Positions 43,340 to 56,021 are shown, counted from the first letter of the stretch. The stretch: 64,000 bases of DNA from Yarrowia lipolytica (GCF_001761485.1 NC_090774.1:248001-312000); one strand, 5' to 3'. Numbers and translations: made by a program. The notes: a model not told the origin generated them from the sequence alone.

Positions 43340-43812
43340 GCGTGCTGAGGCTCTACAATCGCAAGAGGACTCGTGTTCGATCCGTGTGTCACATACATAG
43401 CAACTAATCAAGTAATTTAACACTATCATTTGTAACCGTTGAAGGGTGTAGACAGAAGCCGGATATCCCTCAGCTACATACTACTCGTAGAAGTAGGAGT
43501 CTCAAGTACTTGTACTTATAGATAAATACTCGTGCTTTTTCTCTTTTTCACTCATTGCAACATTCCCTCGTATCACTTGCTACAAGTACAGGTACTTCCT
43601 GCTATGGTCACACCATTCATTTATTGGGTTTAGCGCCAGGGCAGCACCGTTGGGTTGCATGGTATTAGTATTAATATATTCAGAGGCTATCACCGAGAAC
43701 GGTAGCAACAAAAACATAACGAGGAATTTATTCCCTGCAACCTATCCTGCAACCTACCCAAAGGCATTCTAATTTAAATACATTCATACATATAATATAC
43801 CCGTCGCATGCC
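43340..43812. other. Region between convergent peroxidase and ISWI genes
   Basis: AT-rich 3' flanks with several TACTTGTA-type words at 43480-43600. No gene seen. Confidence 0.6.
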
Positions 43813-46800
43813 CTACGCCTTCTTCTTCTTGGCAGACTTTTTGGGAGTCTCGACGTCGGGGGTGGAAGACGATTTTCGCTTCTCGCCAGCACCATCGTAC
43901 TCTTTACCAACGTAAGAAAGCAGAGTCTGGCCTCGTCGCGCAAGCTCTGCAGGAGTCCTCGACAGGAAGAACCAGTCGAATCGGAACACGGGTGATGCTC
44001 GAATGGCGTCTCGGATCATCTCATAAACACCCTCAGTCTCAAGGCCGTACCTGTAGAGTTGAACCAGAATATACCGATCCTCGTCCTCAGAGTAGATTTT
44101 CTTCTGGCCTGCAGGGTAGACAATGACCATCTGCTGTAGAGGGGCCTCATAGCCCTCCACCTTTCGGGTTAGAAGAGTGTTTTGATGGTTCTGCTTCTTG
44201 GCCTTGTCCTCACCTGCCTCGATCTGCTGAATGTATCTGTCAAAGCCGTTGATCTCAGTGTATCGTTGCCAGAACACGCCAGCGTACTTCTTGATATCGG
44301 CTTGGGTCTTGTCCTCGAACTCTGTGGCAATGGCAGCAAAGTTGTTTCGACCATGACGCGCCGAAGCCTGGATGAAATTTGTGAAATCTCGTCGGTTCCA
44401 GTTGGAGAAACCCTTAGTGGACAGGTCTACCTTCTCCTCCTCTTCCTCCTCGGTGAGAGGCTCGGCGTTGTCAATCTCCTGCTGCTCAAGATCTCGCTCG
44501 CTCTCTCGCATCTCAAGCTCTTCTTCAGCTCCATCGGGAAGAGGCACCTTGTAACCAATTTGCTTTCGGTAGTAAGAAGTCTCCTTCTCCTGAATGTCGA
44601 TAAGTCGCTGGGGGTAGAACTGATGGTCCTGGATGTTCAGCTGCTTGGGGGCCTTGGGGGCCTTGGGCGCAGCGTTCTTGCCCGCAGCAGCGCCCTGGTT
44701 AAGCATTTCTCGGTAGTACGAGTCGATGGAGTAGTTTTCCTTTCGCTCACGCTTGTTGGGTGCAATCCACACGAAGGGCTTGTTAGTCTTGCTGGTGTCC
44801 TTCTTCTTGAAATCCTCTCCGTTCCATTCGTAGGCAGAATCGGAAGTGAACTTTTGCAGATCATCAAGACCAAGAGAGTCGTAACGGGAGTTGAGCTCCA
44901 TAGTCTTCTGCTGGCCTCGCTTGAGAATGTCGTCAATATCAAGATCAGCCTCCTCCTGTTCCTCGCCCTTTCCTCGGTTGAACACCTTCTCGGCACCAAA
45001 TTGAATCATATTAAGCAGATCATCCTTGTTCTGGGCGTTGTTGTTGACTTTGGATTGCGATCGGCCTTGCTGAATAACCAGCTTGTCCAGACGCAGCTTC
45101 TGTGTAGCTCGCTCGATGACCTTCTCCTCGACAGCGTTTTCAGTAATGAATCGGTAGACATAAACCTGCTTGGTTTGTCCAATTCGATGAGCTCGATCCA
45201 TGGCCTGAAGATCAGCTTGAGGGTTCCAGTCAGAGTCGTAAAGGACAACTTGGTCGGCAGTAGTCAAATTGATACCGAGACCACCAGCTCGAGTTGTCAG
45301 CAAGAACACAAACTTCTCGGATCCCTCCTTGTTGTAGGCATCAATGGCGTTGATTCGGTCCTCATGCGCAGTCTGACCATCAATTCGACAATACTTGTAA
45401 CCTCGGAACAGACAGTAATCCTCAAGAATATCAAGGACTCGACTCATCTGGGAGAAGATAAGAACACGAGATCCCTGCTCCTGAATTCGCTTCAGAAGCT
45501 TGTCGAGAATCACCATCTTGCCAGCATTGTAGACAAGATGCTCATCAGTGGTGTAAGGAGGTCCAGGCTCGGCACCCTCGAACAAATAGGGATGGTTGCA
45601 GCACTTTCGCAGCTGCATCACAATGTTGAGAAGCCGGGTTTTGCCCTCACGCTTGCCAATCTGACCGTTGACAGCGTCAATGTCCTTCTCGAGAATTTTC
45701 TGGTACCATTTAACCTGCATGTCGGACATGCCAACGTAGAGGTTGATCTCCTTCTTGGGCAAAAGAGACTTCTCGACATCGGCCTTGACTCGTCGGAGTA
45801 GGAATGGCCGCAGAATCTTATGCAGCTGGTTCACGGCTGCGTCCTGGTCTCCACTCTGGTCTTCACCGAACCAGGCATCAAAAGCCGCAGAGTCCTGGAA
45901 CACGTCGGGGAGAATATAGTTCAGAAGAGCCCACAGCTCGTGCAGGTTGTTTTGCAAAGGAGTACCGGTGATCAACAGTCGGTTTTCGGTGTGGAACAGA
46001 CGGATGATCTGTGACAGAGAAGACTCCTCGTTCTTGATTCGATGAGCCTCATCAATCACAATGTATTGCCAAGCAAACCGTCGCAGATATCCCTTCTCTC
46101 GAAGAACCATCTCGTAGGAGGTAATGCATACGTCAAAGTCGCAGGTCAGAAGCCGATCCTGGATAAGCTGAGCTCGGCCCTCCTTGTCTCCCTGAAGAAC
46201 AAGAACGTTGACCTCAGGAGTCCATTTGGCAAACTCTCGGGCCCAGTTGTCCAGGGTAGACTTGGGAACACAGACCAAATGAGGACCGGGAATTCCACGG
46301 AAGTATCGAAGGTATCCCAGGAAAGAGATGGTCTGCAGAGTCTTACCAAGACCCATTTCGTCGGCCAGAATGCCAGAAAGACCATGCTCATAAAGAGAGA
46401 CCATCCAGTTGAGGCCCTGAACTTGGTACTCTCGCAGAGTTCCCTGAATGTAGCCAGGAGAAGTCTCGAAGACGGTTTCGACCGAGTTCTCGGCCTCCTC
46501 CTCTCCCTGCATCAGCTCAGCGTCTTCTTCCTTCTCGGTCTTTCTGTGTCGCGCGCCACCGGTGGGTTTCTCGGTGGTCTTGTTAAGACCGAGCTCCTCC
46601 TTTGCCTGTTCCATGGCCTTTCTGTAATTGGGGTCGGACTCTCCCTTGGACTTCAGGAAGTACTCAAAAACGTCGCTCAGCCCGTAAAGATGTTTGATTT
46701 TCTTGACGAGTTCGGGAATGGACTTCTGCTTGGGCTTACCAAGACCCTTGTCGGGAAGCAGATAGCCCGATCGGATGTTGAGCAGATCTTCGGTCGACAG

Positions 46801-46958
46801 CTGGACTGGAGGCGTGTCCCTGTTTGGGGTCGTCACGGTGGAAACCATGGAAGACTGGGGTTAGTAAAAGTCGTGATGAGAGGATCAAGGGGCAGTTTTG
46901 CAACGGTACTCACTCCTGGATTGGACTTATCCAAGTCTATGGGTGCTGGTCCAGACAT
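43813..46958 (-). CDS. ISWI-family chromatin remodelling ATPase (Isw1/Isw2)
   Basis: Slides and spaces nucleosomes in the nucleus. Exon 1 is 46914-46958 (MSGPAPIDLDKSNPG). The 59-nt intron 46855-46913 starts GTGAGT and ends ACTAACCCCAG. Exon 2 begins SSMVSTVTTPNRD and runs to 43813. The product is 1028 aa. The SNF2 ATPase has ADEMGLGKT (motif I), IDEAHRIKNE (DEAH, motif II) and a C-terminal helicase lobe (TTRAGGLGINLTTAD, DRAHRIGQ). It is followed by HAND, SANT (about 830-880, SNWNRRDFTNFIQASARHG) and SLIDE domains and a Lys-rich end (KKSAKKKKA). The HAND-SANT-SLIDE set identifies ISWI. I cannot decide between Isw1 and Isw2 by eye. Confidence 0.95.
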
Positions 46959-47618
46959 TGTTGATGTATGTTGCAAGTCGCGCGAAGTCCACGTTTCTAC
47001 GCAGAAAAGTTGCTTGTCGGTGAGGATAGGGTTTCGTCGCGCGTAGCAGTTGGTACACTAATTACTGGGAGCCCGGAAATGGGCATGTATGGAAAAGAGA
47101 CTGGTGACGTTTGAGGGCAATATAATAGTATCAGCTAATATACATATGGCTCAAGGGGGAAACATGAGCGTGTCAGGAAAAAAAAATTATTTCGAACCTC
47201 CCCATCTATCAGCTCTGTCATCTTCTCTCATCGTTATGGCACGTGAAGTTTTCCTGCCCCTACGTAAAGATGCAGTCCAATGTTCCAACTGCTACAAGTA
47301 GGTCTAAAAGAGAGGTGATCAACCTTCCCAACAGGACAAGATTAATACAATAGTTTTACATATGGTACACCCTCGTTGACACTACAAGGTCAATTATACC
47401 GTGTTGTACATTCAACTGTACAGACATTAGCTTAGCTAATTGTACTGTAGCTAGTCCAAAGCTATTAATCACCCTCTTCTCCTTCTATGTCCCATGTATT
47501 CATTAAGTTGATCCGTCTATATATGTAAAATGACTCCCTGTCCGTCCTGAAACAAATACGATACACTACTCGGGCCGTATTCTACGCCCACCATAGCGTA
47601 TATCCCTTCTCTGTAGTC
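46959..47618. other. Intergenic region, ISWI promoter and 3' flank of the CHY gene
   Basis: No gene seen. An A-run lies near 47179-47186. GTACA-type words at 47365-47455. Confidence 0.55.
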
Positions 47619-48139
47619 TTAGATGTTATCCAGCTCATCCCACAGATCTTGAGGAATGTCTTCCTTTCTCATCATACGAGAATCGAGAATCTTGTCTCCG
47701 CTGCCGGGAAGTCGGATCTCGTGTGTGCCCTCGGCTATCGCGTCCAGCTGCTTGGTCTCTGGAGTTTCTGCTGGGATCATGAAGTTGTTGTCGCAGTAAG
47801 GACAAAAGCTGTCTGCTTCGTCAAAGTCCGTGAGATCTTTTCGGAACGCCTTTCGACACTTTTTGCATGCAAAGGTCATTTCTGTCGTCTTTCGAAGTGG
47901 GTGGTCTTCGGCTTCCTCGTGGCCTGTGTTAGCAGTCAAATATCAAAGCCGTTGTCATCCGTTGTTAGACACCAGGATCTCGTGCTCCAGCTGGCGCATT
48001 ATCTCCCTGTGACCAACCCCCTGAATAGTCCGTCACCTATTCATGTTCCACGTCGATACTCACACTGTGGACAGTCATACCACTTTCGACAGCATTGTGT
48101 TCGGATTGAGACTTGGGCGTTAGTAATATGCTTGCACAT
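47619..48139 (-). CDS. CHY-type zinc-finger protein, two exons
   Basis: A small zinc-binding protein of unknown role. Exon 1 (48064-48139) encodes MCKHITNAQVSIRTQCCRKW and then YDCPQ. The 140-nt intron 47924-48063 starts GTGAGT and ends GCTAACACAG. Exon 2 (47619-47923) continues CHEEAEDHPLRKT, with a cysteine codon split by the intron. The 126-aa product shows the CHY pattern: CKH, CCRKWYDCPQCHEE, then CKKCRKAF and CPYCDNNF, enough for several zinc ions. The second half is acidic and plain. It lacks the RING of human Pirh2. Yeast Hot13, another CHY protein, acts in mitochondrial intermembrane-space import, but this one may be a different subgroup. The start matches fungal homologues as I remember them. 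Confidence 0.88.
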
Positions 48140-48613
48140 GGTGGGTGGGTCGAGATGTGTGAAATGCAGAAAGAGCAAGATCCGTGTCTTTTAGATGTGT
48201 TTTGGTGTTTTCTATGGACCCTTCCAGAAGATCACGTTGTAGAGTTGCGAGGCGCGTGGTGATTAGATTACTCATGTGATCAGAACTGTAACCTTAATTC
48301 AATGTATATCGCCACCTTGCAAAACTGGAGATTCATGATACACGGGGATTATACAGCATGACATATGGTTAGTCTGTAGTATCTAGCTTACCAGTTTGTT
48401 GATATACGTATTCTCAACTCCGTGTTTGGCTGTCACTTCACAACTTATGGAAAAGAGATTGAAGATGGGTACTAAACCTAATTGACAAACCTTCGGGAAC
48501 AGTACTGAAAACCATTGCTAATAGAGTTCCAGTTCGTTCAAGTGAGATTGGGTATATGAAAGTGAGCGAGGAACACATCTCTCAGCTCACTTTTCAAACC
48601 ACACACCCAGAGC
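48140..48613. other. Divergent promoter region, CHY gene / NBP35
   Basis: 474 bases shared by two divergent genes. No gene and no clear TATA box seen. Confidence 0.6.
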
Positions 48614-49636
48614 ATGCCGTCGCTAGTTGATCCCGTGGCAAACAAAACCGACGAGGGAAATAACCGGACGGATCTGAAGGCCCCCGAGCCTGAGCACTGT
48701 CCAGGAACAGAGTCAGAGGAAGCTGGAAAGGCTGACGCTTGTCAAGGATGCCCTAACCAAGACATCTGTGCATCAGCACCCAAGGGACCCGATCCTGATC
48801 TTCCGCTCATCAAGGACCGAATGAAGGGAGTGAAGCACAAGATTCTGGTGCTTTCAGGAAAGGGTGGAGTTGGAAAGAGCACATTCTCTTCGCTCCTTGG
48901 CTGGGGCTTTGCCTCGGATCTGGACAGAGAAGTGGGACTCATGGACATTGATATTTGCGGACCCTCGCTACCCAAAATGATGGGAAGTGAAGGCGAACAA
49001 ATTCACACCTCACTTTCAGGGTGGTCACCCATCTATGTGTCAGATAACCTGGGCATGATGAGTGTGGGCTTCATGCTGCCCAACCAGGACGACGCTATCA
49101 TCTGGAGAGGCGCCAAGAAAAATGGACTTATTAAACAATTTCTGAAGGACGTTGACTGGGGTAATTTGGACTATCTCGTTGTGGATACGCCCCCTGGTAC
49201 TTCTGATGAACATCTTTCAGTCACTCAGTACCTGAAAGAGTCTGGCGTTGATGGTGCAGTCGTAATCACCACGCCCCAGGAGGTTGCATTGTTGGATGTT
49301 CGAAAGGAGCTTGACTTCTGCCGAAAGTCAGGTATCAAGATCATCGGACTGGTCGAGAACATGTCCGGATTCGTGTGTCCCAACTGTAAGGGTGAGAGTT
49401 TCATTTTCGCCCCTACTACAGGAGGAGGAAAGGCGCTGGCGGAGGAATTCAACATACCGTTTCTTGGTAGTGTCCCTCTCGATCCTCGAATCGGAAAATC
49501 ATGTGATCATGGAGAAAGTTTTGTGGAGGAGTACCCCGACTCTCCTGCGACCACCGCCATTCTGGACGTCATCAGGCAGATTAGAGAGGCTGTGGGAGAC
49601 CCTCAAGAGGACGAGGACGATGACATGGATGAGTAA
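48614..49636 (+). CDS. NBP35: Nbp35, cytosolic Fe-S cluster scaffold P-loop NTPase
   Basis: With Cfd1 it assembles 4Fe-4S clusters for cytosolic and nuclear proteins. 340 aa from the ATG at 48614. An N-terminal ferredoxin-like C-x13-C-x2-C-x5-C motif (Cys29, 43, 46, 52) marks Nbp35 rather than Cfd1. The deviant Walker A is GKGGVGKST (82-90). [12 protein letters not shown] is the switch region, and the bridging-cluster motif CPNC is in FVCPNCKGE. The tail is acidic (DEDDDMDE). No intron. Confidence 0.97.
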   Translation: MPSLVDPVANKTDEGNNRTDLKAPEPEHCPGTESEEAGKADACQGCPNQDICASAPKGPDPDLPLIKDRMKGVKHKILVLSGKGGVGKSTFSSLLGWGFASDLDREVGLMDIDICGPSLPKMMGSEGEQIHTSLSGWSPIYVSDNLGMMSVGFMLPNQDDAIIWRGAKKNGLIKQFLKDVDWGNLDYLVVDTPPGTSDEHLSVTQYLKESGVDGAVVITTPQEVALLDVRKELDFCRKSGIKIIGLVENMSGFVCPNCKGESFIFAPTTGGGKALAEEFNIPFLGSVPLDPRIGKSCDHGESFVEEYPDSPATTAILDVIRQIREAVGDPQEDEDDDMDE

Positions 49637-49714
49637 ACTCGCATTTTAGATATGACCTATTTATAAATATATGACTGTAACGTGAATAATTAATGTGAAT
49701 AAATATATAAACTA

Positions 49715-51604
49715 TCATCTATAGTCAGAAAACTTGACCAGAAGTTCATCCACACCTGCAGCAGCATCACCTCTAGCGAGACGCTCTTGTTGGACATCGG
49801 AGAACATCGCCAAGAGCCGTAGTGCTAGCACCTTGACATTGCTAAGCTTGTCTGTGTCGATATTAATATCCTCCTGATCCTTGAAGGTCCGAGACACTTC
49901 GGCGTAGATCTGAGTGCAGGCAATGAGGAACTGTTTAAAGGTATTTACAATTTCTCTGTTGTTGAGATTGAGAAGGTCGTATAGTCCGTATGCAAAGGAC
50001 TCCAGTTCCGCTGAGATTTTGGCGAGAATGTCAGAGTCATGATTATCATTAACCTGTGCCACAATCACAAGCTTTTCGAAACGCAAGTCAATGAGGTCAG
50101 CTTGGACATGTGCCCAGTATGACTCCAGAAAGTAGTAGACAAAGGCGAGGGACTCCCAGAGAATGAAATCAGACGATCTCGACCTCGAATAGTACACCCT
50201 TCGTTGTCTCCATAAATCGTTGAGTTGTAAGATGGTCTTCCGGATCGCCAGAAGCATGTCAAAGATTGCACTCAGCGAAGGCATGACAGATGGGGACACA
50301 ATGATTGTAACAGGCCATCTAAGTCTGTATCTCAGCTTGTAATGATATCCTGTCACAAAGTCTGAGAATGAAGACGTATATGAAGTGGACTTCTTGTAAG
50401 ACAGATACTTTGGGACTGAAGCCAAGAACTCGTTGTGTTTCTCATCAATAAGATAGTTTAACGCTGCAGAGAACGCTATGCTTCCGTTCTTCTTCTGTTC
50501 CAGTGCATCCAAAAAGACCATACTGAATTCGCCGTCACCCAGAAGATAAATGCCTCTAAACAGAGTGAGTAGTTTTTGGACCTCGGCAGTAGGCAGGATA
50601 GAATCAAGAAGGTTAGAGTAGACTTGTTTCTTTGTGTATCTGATCAACTCCTCAATGGCGAGCGTCTTCATGGGAAAGGCCATTGTCTTCTCAGAGTACC
50701 CACAGATGCTTTTAGCTAGTTTACCGACGGATTTCAGCATCTCAGTATCGTTGTTATTGCTTGCCTGGGCAATCAGCATCCCCACCGACAAGGCATCATT
50801 AGTAGACTGTTCAGAGATAGGATGTAAAAAGCTTCCCTTGACAATCTCGTACTCAGCTGTCACTTCATCCCTGTCCAGATCGGCAACAGGGAGCACCATG
50901 AAGTCATGAGCAGCGGAAAAAGAAGAAGGCAGCTTTCCGTAAAGGAGCCATCTGCTAAATTGTCTTAACCAGCATTTCTCCAGTGCGATGATGCACTCCT
51001 GGACCAAGTTTTGCAAGTCCGGGTAGCCCACCTGAACGTCTGATTGAAGTCTGCTGTAAATTGTTGATCCTGAAACGAACGGAAAAGTAGACAGGTCATT
51101 GGGGTCGACTGCTCTGCGGTCTTCTTCAGAAAGGTCCGAGAAGTAGAAGAAGTCGAGCAGCTCGTGAGTATATTCCAATCGTCTGGTCCATGGTGATGTG
51201 ATTTTGAGCTGAATCTGAGACAAAGGAATCGTTTCCGCTGCCCCTCCAGTACTTGTGTAGGTAACGTCTCCTCCTAGGAGTCTCTTTTCCAGATCAGCTA
51301 GTTCCATCAGGTATTTTCTCACCACTCTTCGTTCCAGAACCTCAACAACCGCCTGGCAACACGGCGTGAACGCCACCGAAATACCAGCTTCTCTTCTTGA
51401 TAATGCCGAAGTTGCATACATTGTTGACTTGACCCGCTCGTCAATGGAGGAAAATAGTCTCCCACATTCTGCAAACTGGTTGAGTAGTTGACGTTCAGCT
51501 GTATGGAGGGTCCTGTGCCACGAATTTTCCAGTCCGTCGAGCACAGATGATGTCACCAGTGGAGAAATGTTGCCTGCTAAAACAAGCAATATCTCATGGG
51601 ACAT
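49715..51604 (-). CDS. Gamma-tubulin complex component 4-like protein (GCP4)
   Basis: A GCP-family protein, likely part of a gamma-tubulin ring complex at the spindle pole. 629 aa from the ATG at 51604 (MSHEILLVLAGNISP). The start resembles the MIHELLLALSG opening of GCP4. A grip1-like part follows (FTPCCQAVVEVLERRVVRKY, DLEKRLLGG, CWLRQFSRWLLYGKL). The grip2-like part is in the second half (LLGDGEFSMVFLDALEQKK, then LRYRLRWPVTIIVSPSVM). The length is close to human GCP4 (667 aa). S. cerevisiae has only Spc97 and Spc98, so the protein marks a more complete complex here. Identification is by pattern, not alignment. Confidence 0.83.
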   Translation of the reverse strand: MSHEILLVLAGNISPLVTSSVLDGLENSWHRTLHTAERQLLNQFAECGRLFSSIDERVKSTMYATSALSRREAGISVAFTPCCQAVVEVLERRVVRKYLMELADLEKRLLGGDVTYTSTGGAAETIPLSQIQLKITSPWTRRLEYTHELLDFFYFSDLSEEDRRAVDPNDLSTFPFVSGSTIYSRLQSDVQVGYPDLQNLVQECIIALEKCWLRQFSRWLLYGKLPSSFSAAHDFMVLPVADLDRDEVTAEYEIVKGSFLHPISEQSTNDALSVGMLIAQASNNNDTEMLKSVGKLAKSICGYSEKTMAFPMKTLAIEELIRYTKKQVYSNLLDSILPTAEVQKLLTLFRGIYLLGDGEFSMVFLDALEQKKNGSIAFSAALNYLIDEKHNEFLASVPKYLSYKKSTSYTSSFSDFVTGYHYKLRYRLRWPVTIIVSPSVMPSLSAIFDMLLAIRKTILQLNDLWRQRRVYYSRSRSSDFILWESLAFVYYFLESYWAHVQADLIDLRFEKLVIVAQVNDNHDSDILAKISAELESFAYGLYDLLNLNNREIVNTFKQFLIACTQIYAEVSRTFKDQEDINIDTDKLSNVKVLALRLLAMFSDVQQERLARGDAAAGVDELLVKFSDYR

Positions 51605-52076
51605 GGTGGTCTTGTTATCGTAATGTCGTGAGTTGATTGATGCTCCTGTTTGAAAACAGAGTTTGATGGTGGTCGCGACTACGCGTCTTCATGCAGTGTT
51701 TTTTTTTTCTCATATACATTCAGTTAAAATTCCAAGTAAAGCTACAGTAATTAACTTACACTACTACTGTAAGAAATATTTAACAAATCTATTGGGTGAA
51801 TTCGTCACAGCAATATCAGGTTATTATAAAAAAAAAATAGGCAAGTCTTACTCTACAATGAGACATCTGCTAGTCTTCTCTTATTCATTAGAGTTTAATG
51901 TATTTTTGTTATAATATAAAAACACAGCAGACATCCATTGTTTGAGGATCTGTGGAAAATGAAAGTTGATTTGCTGTCAATAAATTTACAAGAACTTATG
52001 GGTTTCAGGTGGTGTATTTTATTGTACCATGTTGTTGCTGTTTAAACATCTTACTTATATTAATCTACTTTATCTA
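51605..52076. other. AT-rich spacer, GCP4 promoter and oxoprolinase 3' flank
   Basis: Very AT-rich, with a T-run near 51700-51709 and an A-run near 51829-51837. No gene seen. Confidence 0.6.
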
Positions 52077-55000
52077 TCAAAGAGCCCCCTGGGCAGCGGC
52101 ACGCTCATGGATAGACCCTGACGCTCGAGGGATGAAGGAGTGGGTCTCGGATTTCTGAGCTTCCTCGGCCTTGGAAGACTTGTCCTCCTTGACATGGCCA
52201 TATCCACCTCCACCAGGGGTCTGGATGATAATTCGCTCACCAGGAGACATCCGAACCGTATTCTTACCTCCAAGAGTGGCAGTTGTACCGTTCTTTCGAA
52301 CCCACAGATTCATACCGGGTTTGCCAGACTCGCCACCCTTCATCCCATAAGGTGCTGAAGATCGACGTTCAGACAAAATGCTGCATTGGACAGGTTGAGT
52401 GAACTGGATGTCACGAACAACACCGTTTCCTCCGGTGAACTCTCCAGCTCCTCCACTTCCACGTCGAACACTGAACTCGCGGAGGATAGCGGGGTATCGT
52501 TTCTCGAAGATCTCAGGATCTGTGGACCGGGTGTTGGTCATGTGCACCTGAACACCACTCTGACCATTCCAAGTGGGACCAGCACCCGCTCCTCCAGCAA
52601 TGGTCTCGTAGTAACCAAAGGTCTCGGTGGCAGTACATTCCTTGTCCTTCAGCATCTGAGGGGAAATACCAAAGGTTAAGTTGTTACAGGTACCCTGGGA
52701 AGCGCCCATGGCCTCGAATGCCTTCAGAACAACGTCGGTAACTCGCTGAGAAGTCTCGACATTACCTCCAACAGTGGCAGCATCAGCGGAAGGAGCCAGC
52801 ACTGTGTTGTTGGGGATAAAAATTTCAATGGGTTTAAGACAACCACCATTGAGGGGAATGTCAGCATCAATGAGAGATCGCAGAACGTACAGAATGGCAC
52901 TGTATGTGACACTCTTGGGTGCATTCAGGTTGCCGTACACCTGAGGACCAGTCCCAGAGAAGTCGAATCTGGCAGATCCATCGTCCGCGATCGTGATGGT
53001 GAGAACAATGGGAGTTCCCTCGTCAAGCTGGTCACGTGCGGTGAACACGGTGGTCTCCCTCTTCTCTCGAGCTCCGATAAGAAGCTTTCGAACAGCCTCT
53101 TCGGCATTCTGCTGAATGGCCTTCATGTACTTCTGGACGACGTTGAGACCGAAGTCCTCAATCAGAGCCTCAATCAGACGAATACCCTTGTTGTTGGCAG
53201 CGATTTGAGCCTGTAGATCACTAAGAGAGTCCTGAAGAGACCGAGATCCCTCACAACCCGGATACTTGGAAGGCTCGTCAAATAGCAGACGAACCATTCC
53301 GGCTTCGTCATATTTGCCCTTGGAGACGACCTTGAAAGCCTGGATAGTGGCTCCCTCTTCCCACAACTCCTTGGAGAATGGAGGCATAGAGCCAGCAGAG
53401 ATACCTCCGATGTCGGAATGGTGGCCACGGGAAGCGCAGAAGAAAGCAACCTTGCCCGTCTCATCAAACACGGGAGTCACAACTGTGATGTCTGGAAGAT
53501 GAGACCCTCCGTAAGCAGGGTGATTGCAAACCAGAACATCTCCTTCGTGGAGATCACCCTTCCAGTGCTCAACCTGGTATCGCACGGCCGAGCTCATTGA
53601 TCCCAGGTGGACAGGGATATGAGGAGCGTTGGCAACAAGATCACCATCCTGGTCGAACAGGGCACACGAGAAATCCAGCCGCTCCTTGATGTTTGTAGAT
53701 ATGGCAGTCTTCTGCAGCGTCTGGCCCATCTGCTCAGCAATGGACATGAATCGATGGGAGAAGATGGACAATTCCACAAGATCGATATGGTCTCCAGAAT
53801 CAATCTCCTTGACGGTTTCATCCAGCTCAATTATCACATGGTTGTCCAAGACAGTGGCTTTGCCATTGGAGGCGACCACCAGAGTCTGGGTCGCGTCAAT
53901 GATGAGAGCAGGGCCTGCAACCTGGTCGCCAGTCTGAAGATCAGCAATCTTGAACACACAGCAGTCGTGCCACGATTCGTCAAAGTACACCTTCTGGGTA
54001 TTAGTGGCCTTGGGGGTAGTCACACCGTTGCTCTTGGCCTTGGTAAGCTCCTGGATGGGGTGCTCAGGATTGTAACCGGTCTTTCCAACTGCTCGGACTC
54101 GCACATCGGCCACAAGAATATCGCGGTCAAGTGTGAAACCAAACTCCTGCTTGTGGAGCTCAGTAAACTGCTTCGCGAAAGAGGTATAATCCCCCTCACC
54201 CTGCTGGGCAACCATCATAAGAGACTCGCTTCCTCTGTATCGCAAATTGAGGTATTTCTCGCACTCCACATCGCCCTCTGTGAATCCCTGGCTCATAAGT
54301 GTGGCAGTAGCTTCCTTAGCAAGAACACTAAGTCTCTCCTTCAATTCACCGAGAGCTGTGTCGCCCAGAATAGCATCAGCGGGTTGCTGTGTATCCACAA
54401 CAACATCCGCAAGAGCCATTCCGTAAGCAGAAAGAATTGAAGAGTACTTGGGAATCACGACTCGCGAGATTCCAAGAGACTGTGCAACGTCACAAGCATG
54501 CTGCCCTCCAGCCCCTCCAAAAGAGCATAGATCATGACCAGAAGTGATATAACCCTTACCCTCAGTGAGAGATCGGATAGGTCTGCACATGGTCTCATTG
54601 GCTACCTGCAGGAATCCGAGAGCGACATTATGAGGAGTCAGATCGGAACCCTGATCCTTGTTGATCTCGTCTGTGAGCTCTTGGAATTTTTTCTTAACAA
54701 TCTCTGAGTCCAAAGGCTCGTTCTCATTAGGTCCAAAAATGTTGGGGAACTGAGAAACAACTAGTCGACCGAGGAACAGGTTGGCATCTGTGACTGTCAG
54801 AGGACCTCCCTTTCGGTAACAAGCGGGTCCTGGATGTGCTGAAGCACTCTCCGGTCCCACTGCGAAGAGTCCGTTTCGCCAGAAGAGAATAGATCCGCCA
54901 CCAGCTGCCACTGTAGATATATCCAGCTGAGGAGACTGGATGGTAACCTGGGCGGTAGTGGTTTCAAAAATGTGAGGAAGAGTTCCGGCATATCTAGAAA

Positions 55001-56021
55001 CATCAGTAGAAGTACCGCCCATATCAAAGCCGAGAACAGGTTTGGGGTTGGGCTTCTGAGAATCGTCATATGCAGTTCGACTGAAGCCAACAACACCACC
55101 AGCAGGACCTGACAGAATGGCTTTCAAGCCGGAGAATTGGTTCCAGTGGGTCAAACCACCGTCACTCTGCATGAACAGAAGTTTTCGTCCAACCTCATCG
55201 AGACCTCCCTTGAAACCCTTGCCGAATTGAGTGATGTATCGTCTTGTGGTCGGAGACAGGTAGGCAGAGGCTGTAGCAGAGTTAGCACGCGAAACCAGCT
55301 TGATCTGGGGCTGCAGCTCATGCGACACTGACACCTCGAATCCGATATCACGAGCCCACTTGGCAACCATCTCCTCATGCTCTGTGAAGGAGTAACCATG
55401 CATGAAGGCGATAGCAAGCGAATCGATTCCTGAAGCCTTGATCTTCTCGAGCTCTGCAACCACAACAGCCTTGTCGGGAGTCTGGAAGACGTGGTACTTC
55501 TCTCCGGTATCTCCAGTTACCTCACCTGCAGCGTCCGGCACGACTCTCTCGTCCACTTCGTACACAACCTCGTATAACTTTTTGAGCTTCTTGACAGACA
55601 GATCGAAGATGTTGGGTCGAGCCTGTTGGCCAATGGTGAGAATATCCCCAAACCCCTTTGTCACGAGAAACGCCACTCTGTCACCCTTTCGTTCCAGCAG
55701 AGCATTCGTTGCCACAGTGGTTCCCATTCTCACACTCTCAACCTCACTCAAATCAATAGGCTCGCCCTTGGGGATCTTCTTTCCGATGGCCTTCTCGAGA
55801 ATTCGTCGAATTCCCTCAGTGGGAGCATCTTCGTAGTTGGCCGGGTCGACAGAGAGCAGTTTGAGTACAATCTCTTGGTCTGGACAGTGGGCATAGACGT
55901 CCGTGAATGTTCCACCTCGATCTGGGTGTTAGTAGCGTTTTTGGGGTTGTTTCTCTCAGGGAATGTTATTAGCCAATCAAATGTCCCCATACTCACCGAT
56001 TGCAATTCTGATGCCACCCAT
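52077..56021 (-). CDS. OXP1: 5-oxoprolinase (ATP-hydrolysing)
   Basis: Opens 5-oxo-L-proline to glutamate using ATP in the gamma-glutamyl cycle of glutathione turnover, in the cytosol. Exon 1 is 25 bases (55997-56021, MGGIRIAI plus one base). The 75-nt intron 55922-55996 starts GTGAGT and ends ACTAACACCCAG. Exon 2 resumes DRGGTFTDVYAHCPDQE, the nucleotide-binding start of the hydantoinase A half. Without the splice the protein would lack about 65 residues including DRGGTFTD. The product is 1289 aa (yeast Oxp1 1286): HydA N-terminal and catalytic parts (GFDMGGTSTDVSRY), then the HydB half (HRFMSIAEQMGQTLQKTAIS, CNHPAYGGSHLPDIT), ending in a Gly-rich region (IIQTPGGGGYGHV). Confidence 0.96.

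Noticed and set aside
44182-45801. 539-codon frame antisense to the ISWI gene
   Set aside because: Leu/Val/Ser-rich shadow of a strongly conserved gene; no independent support.
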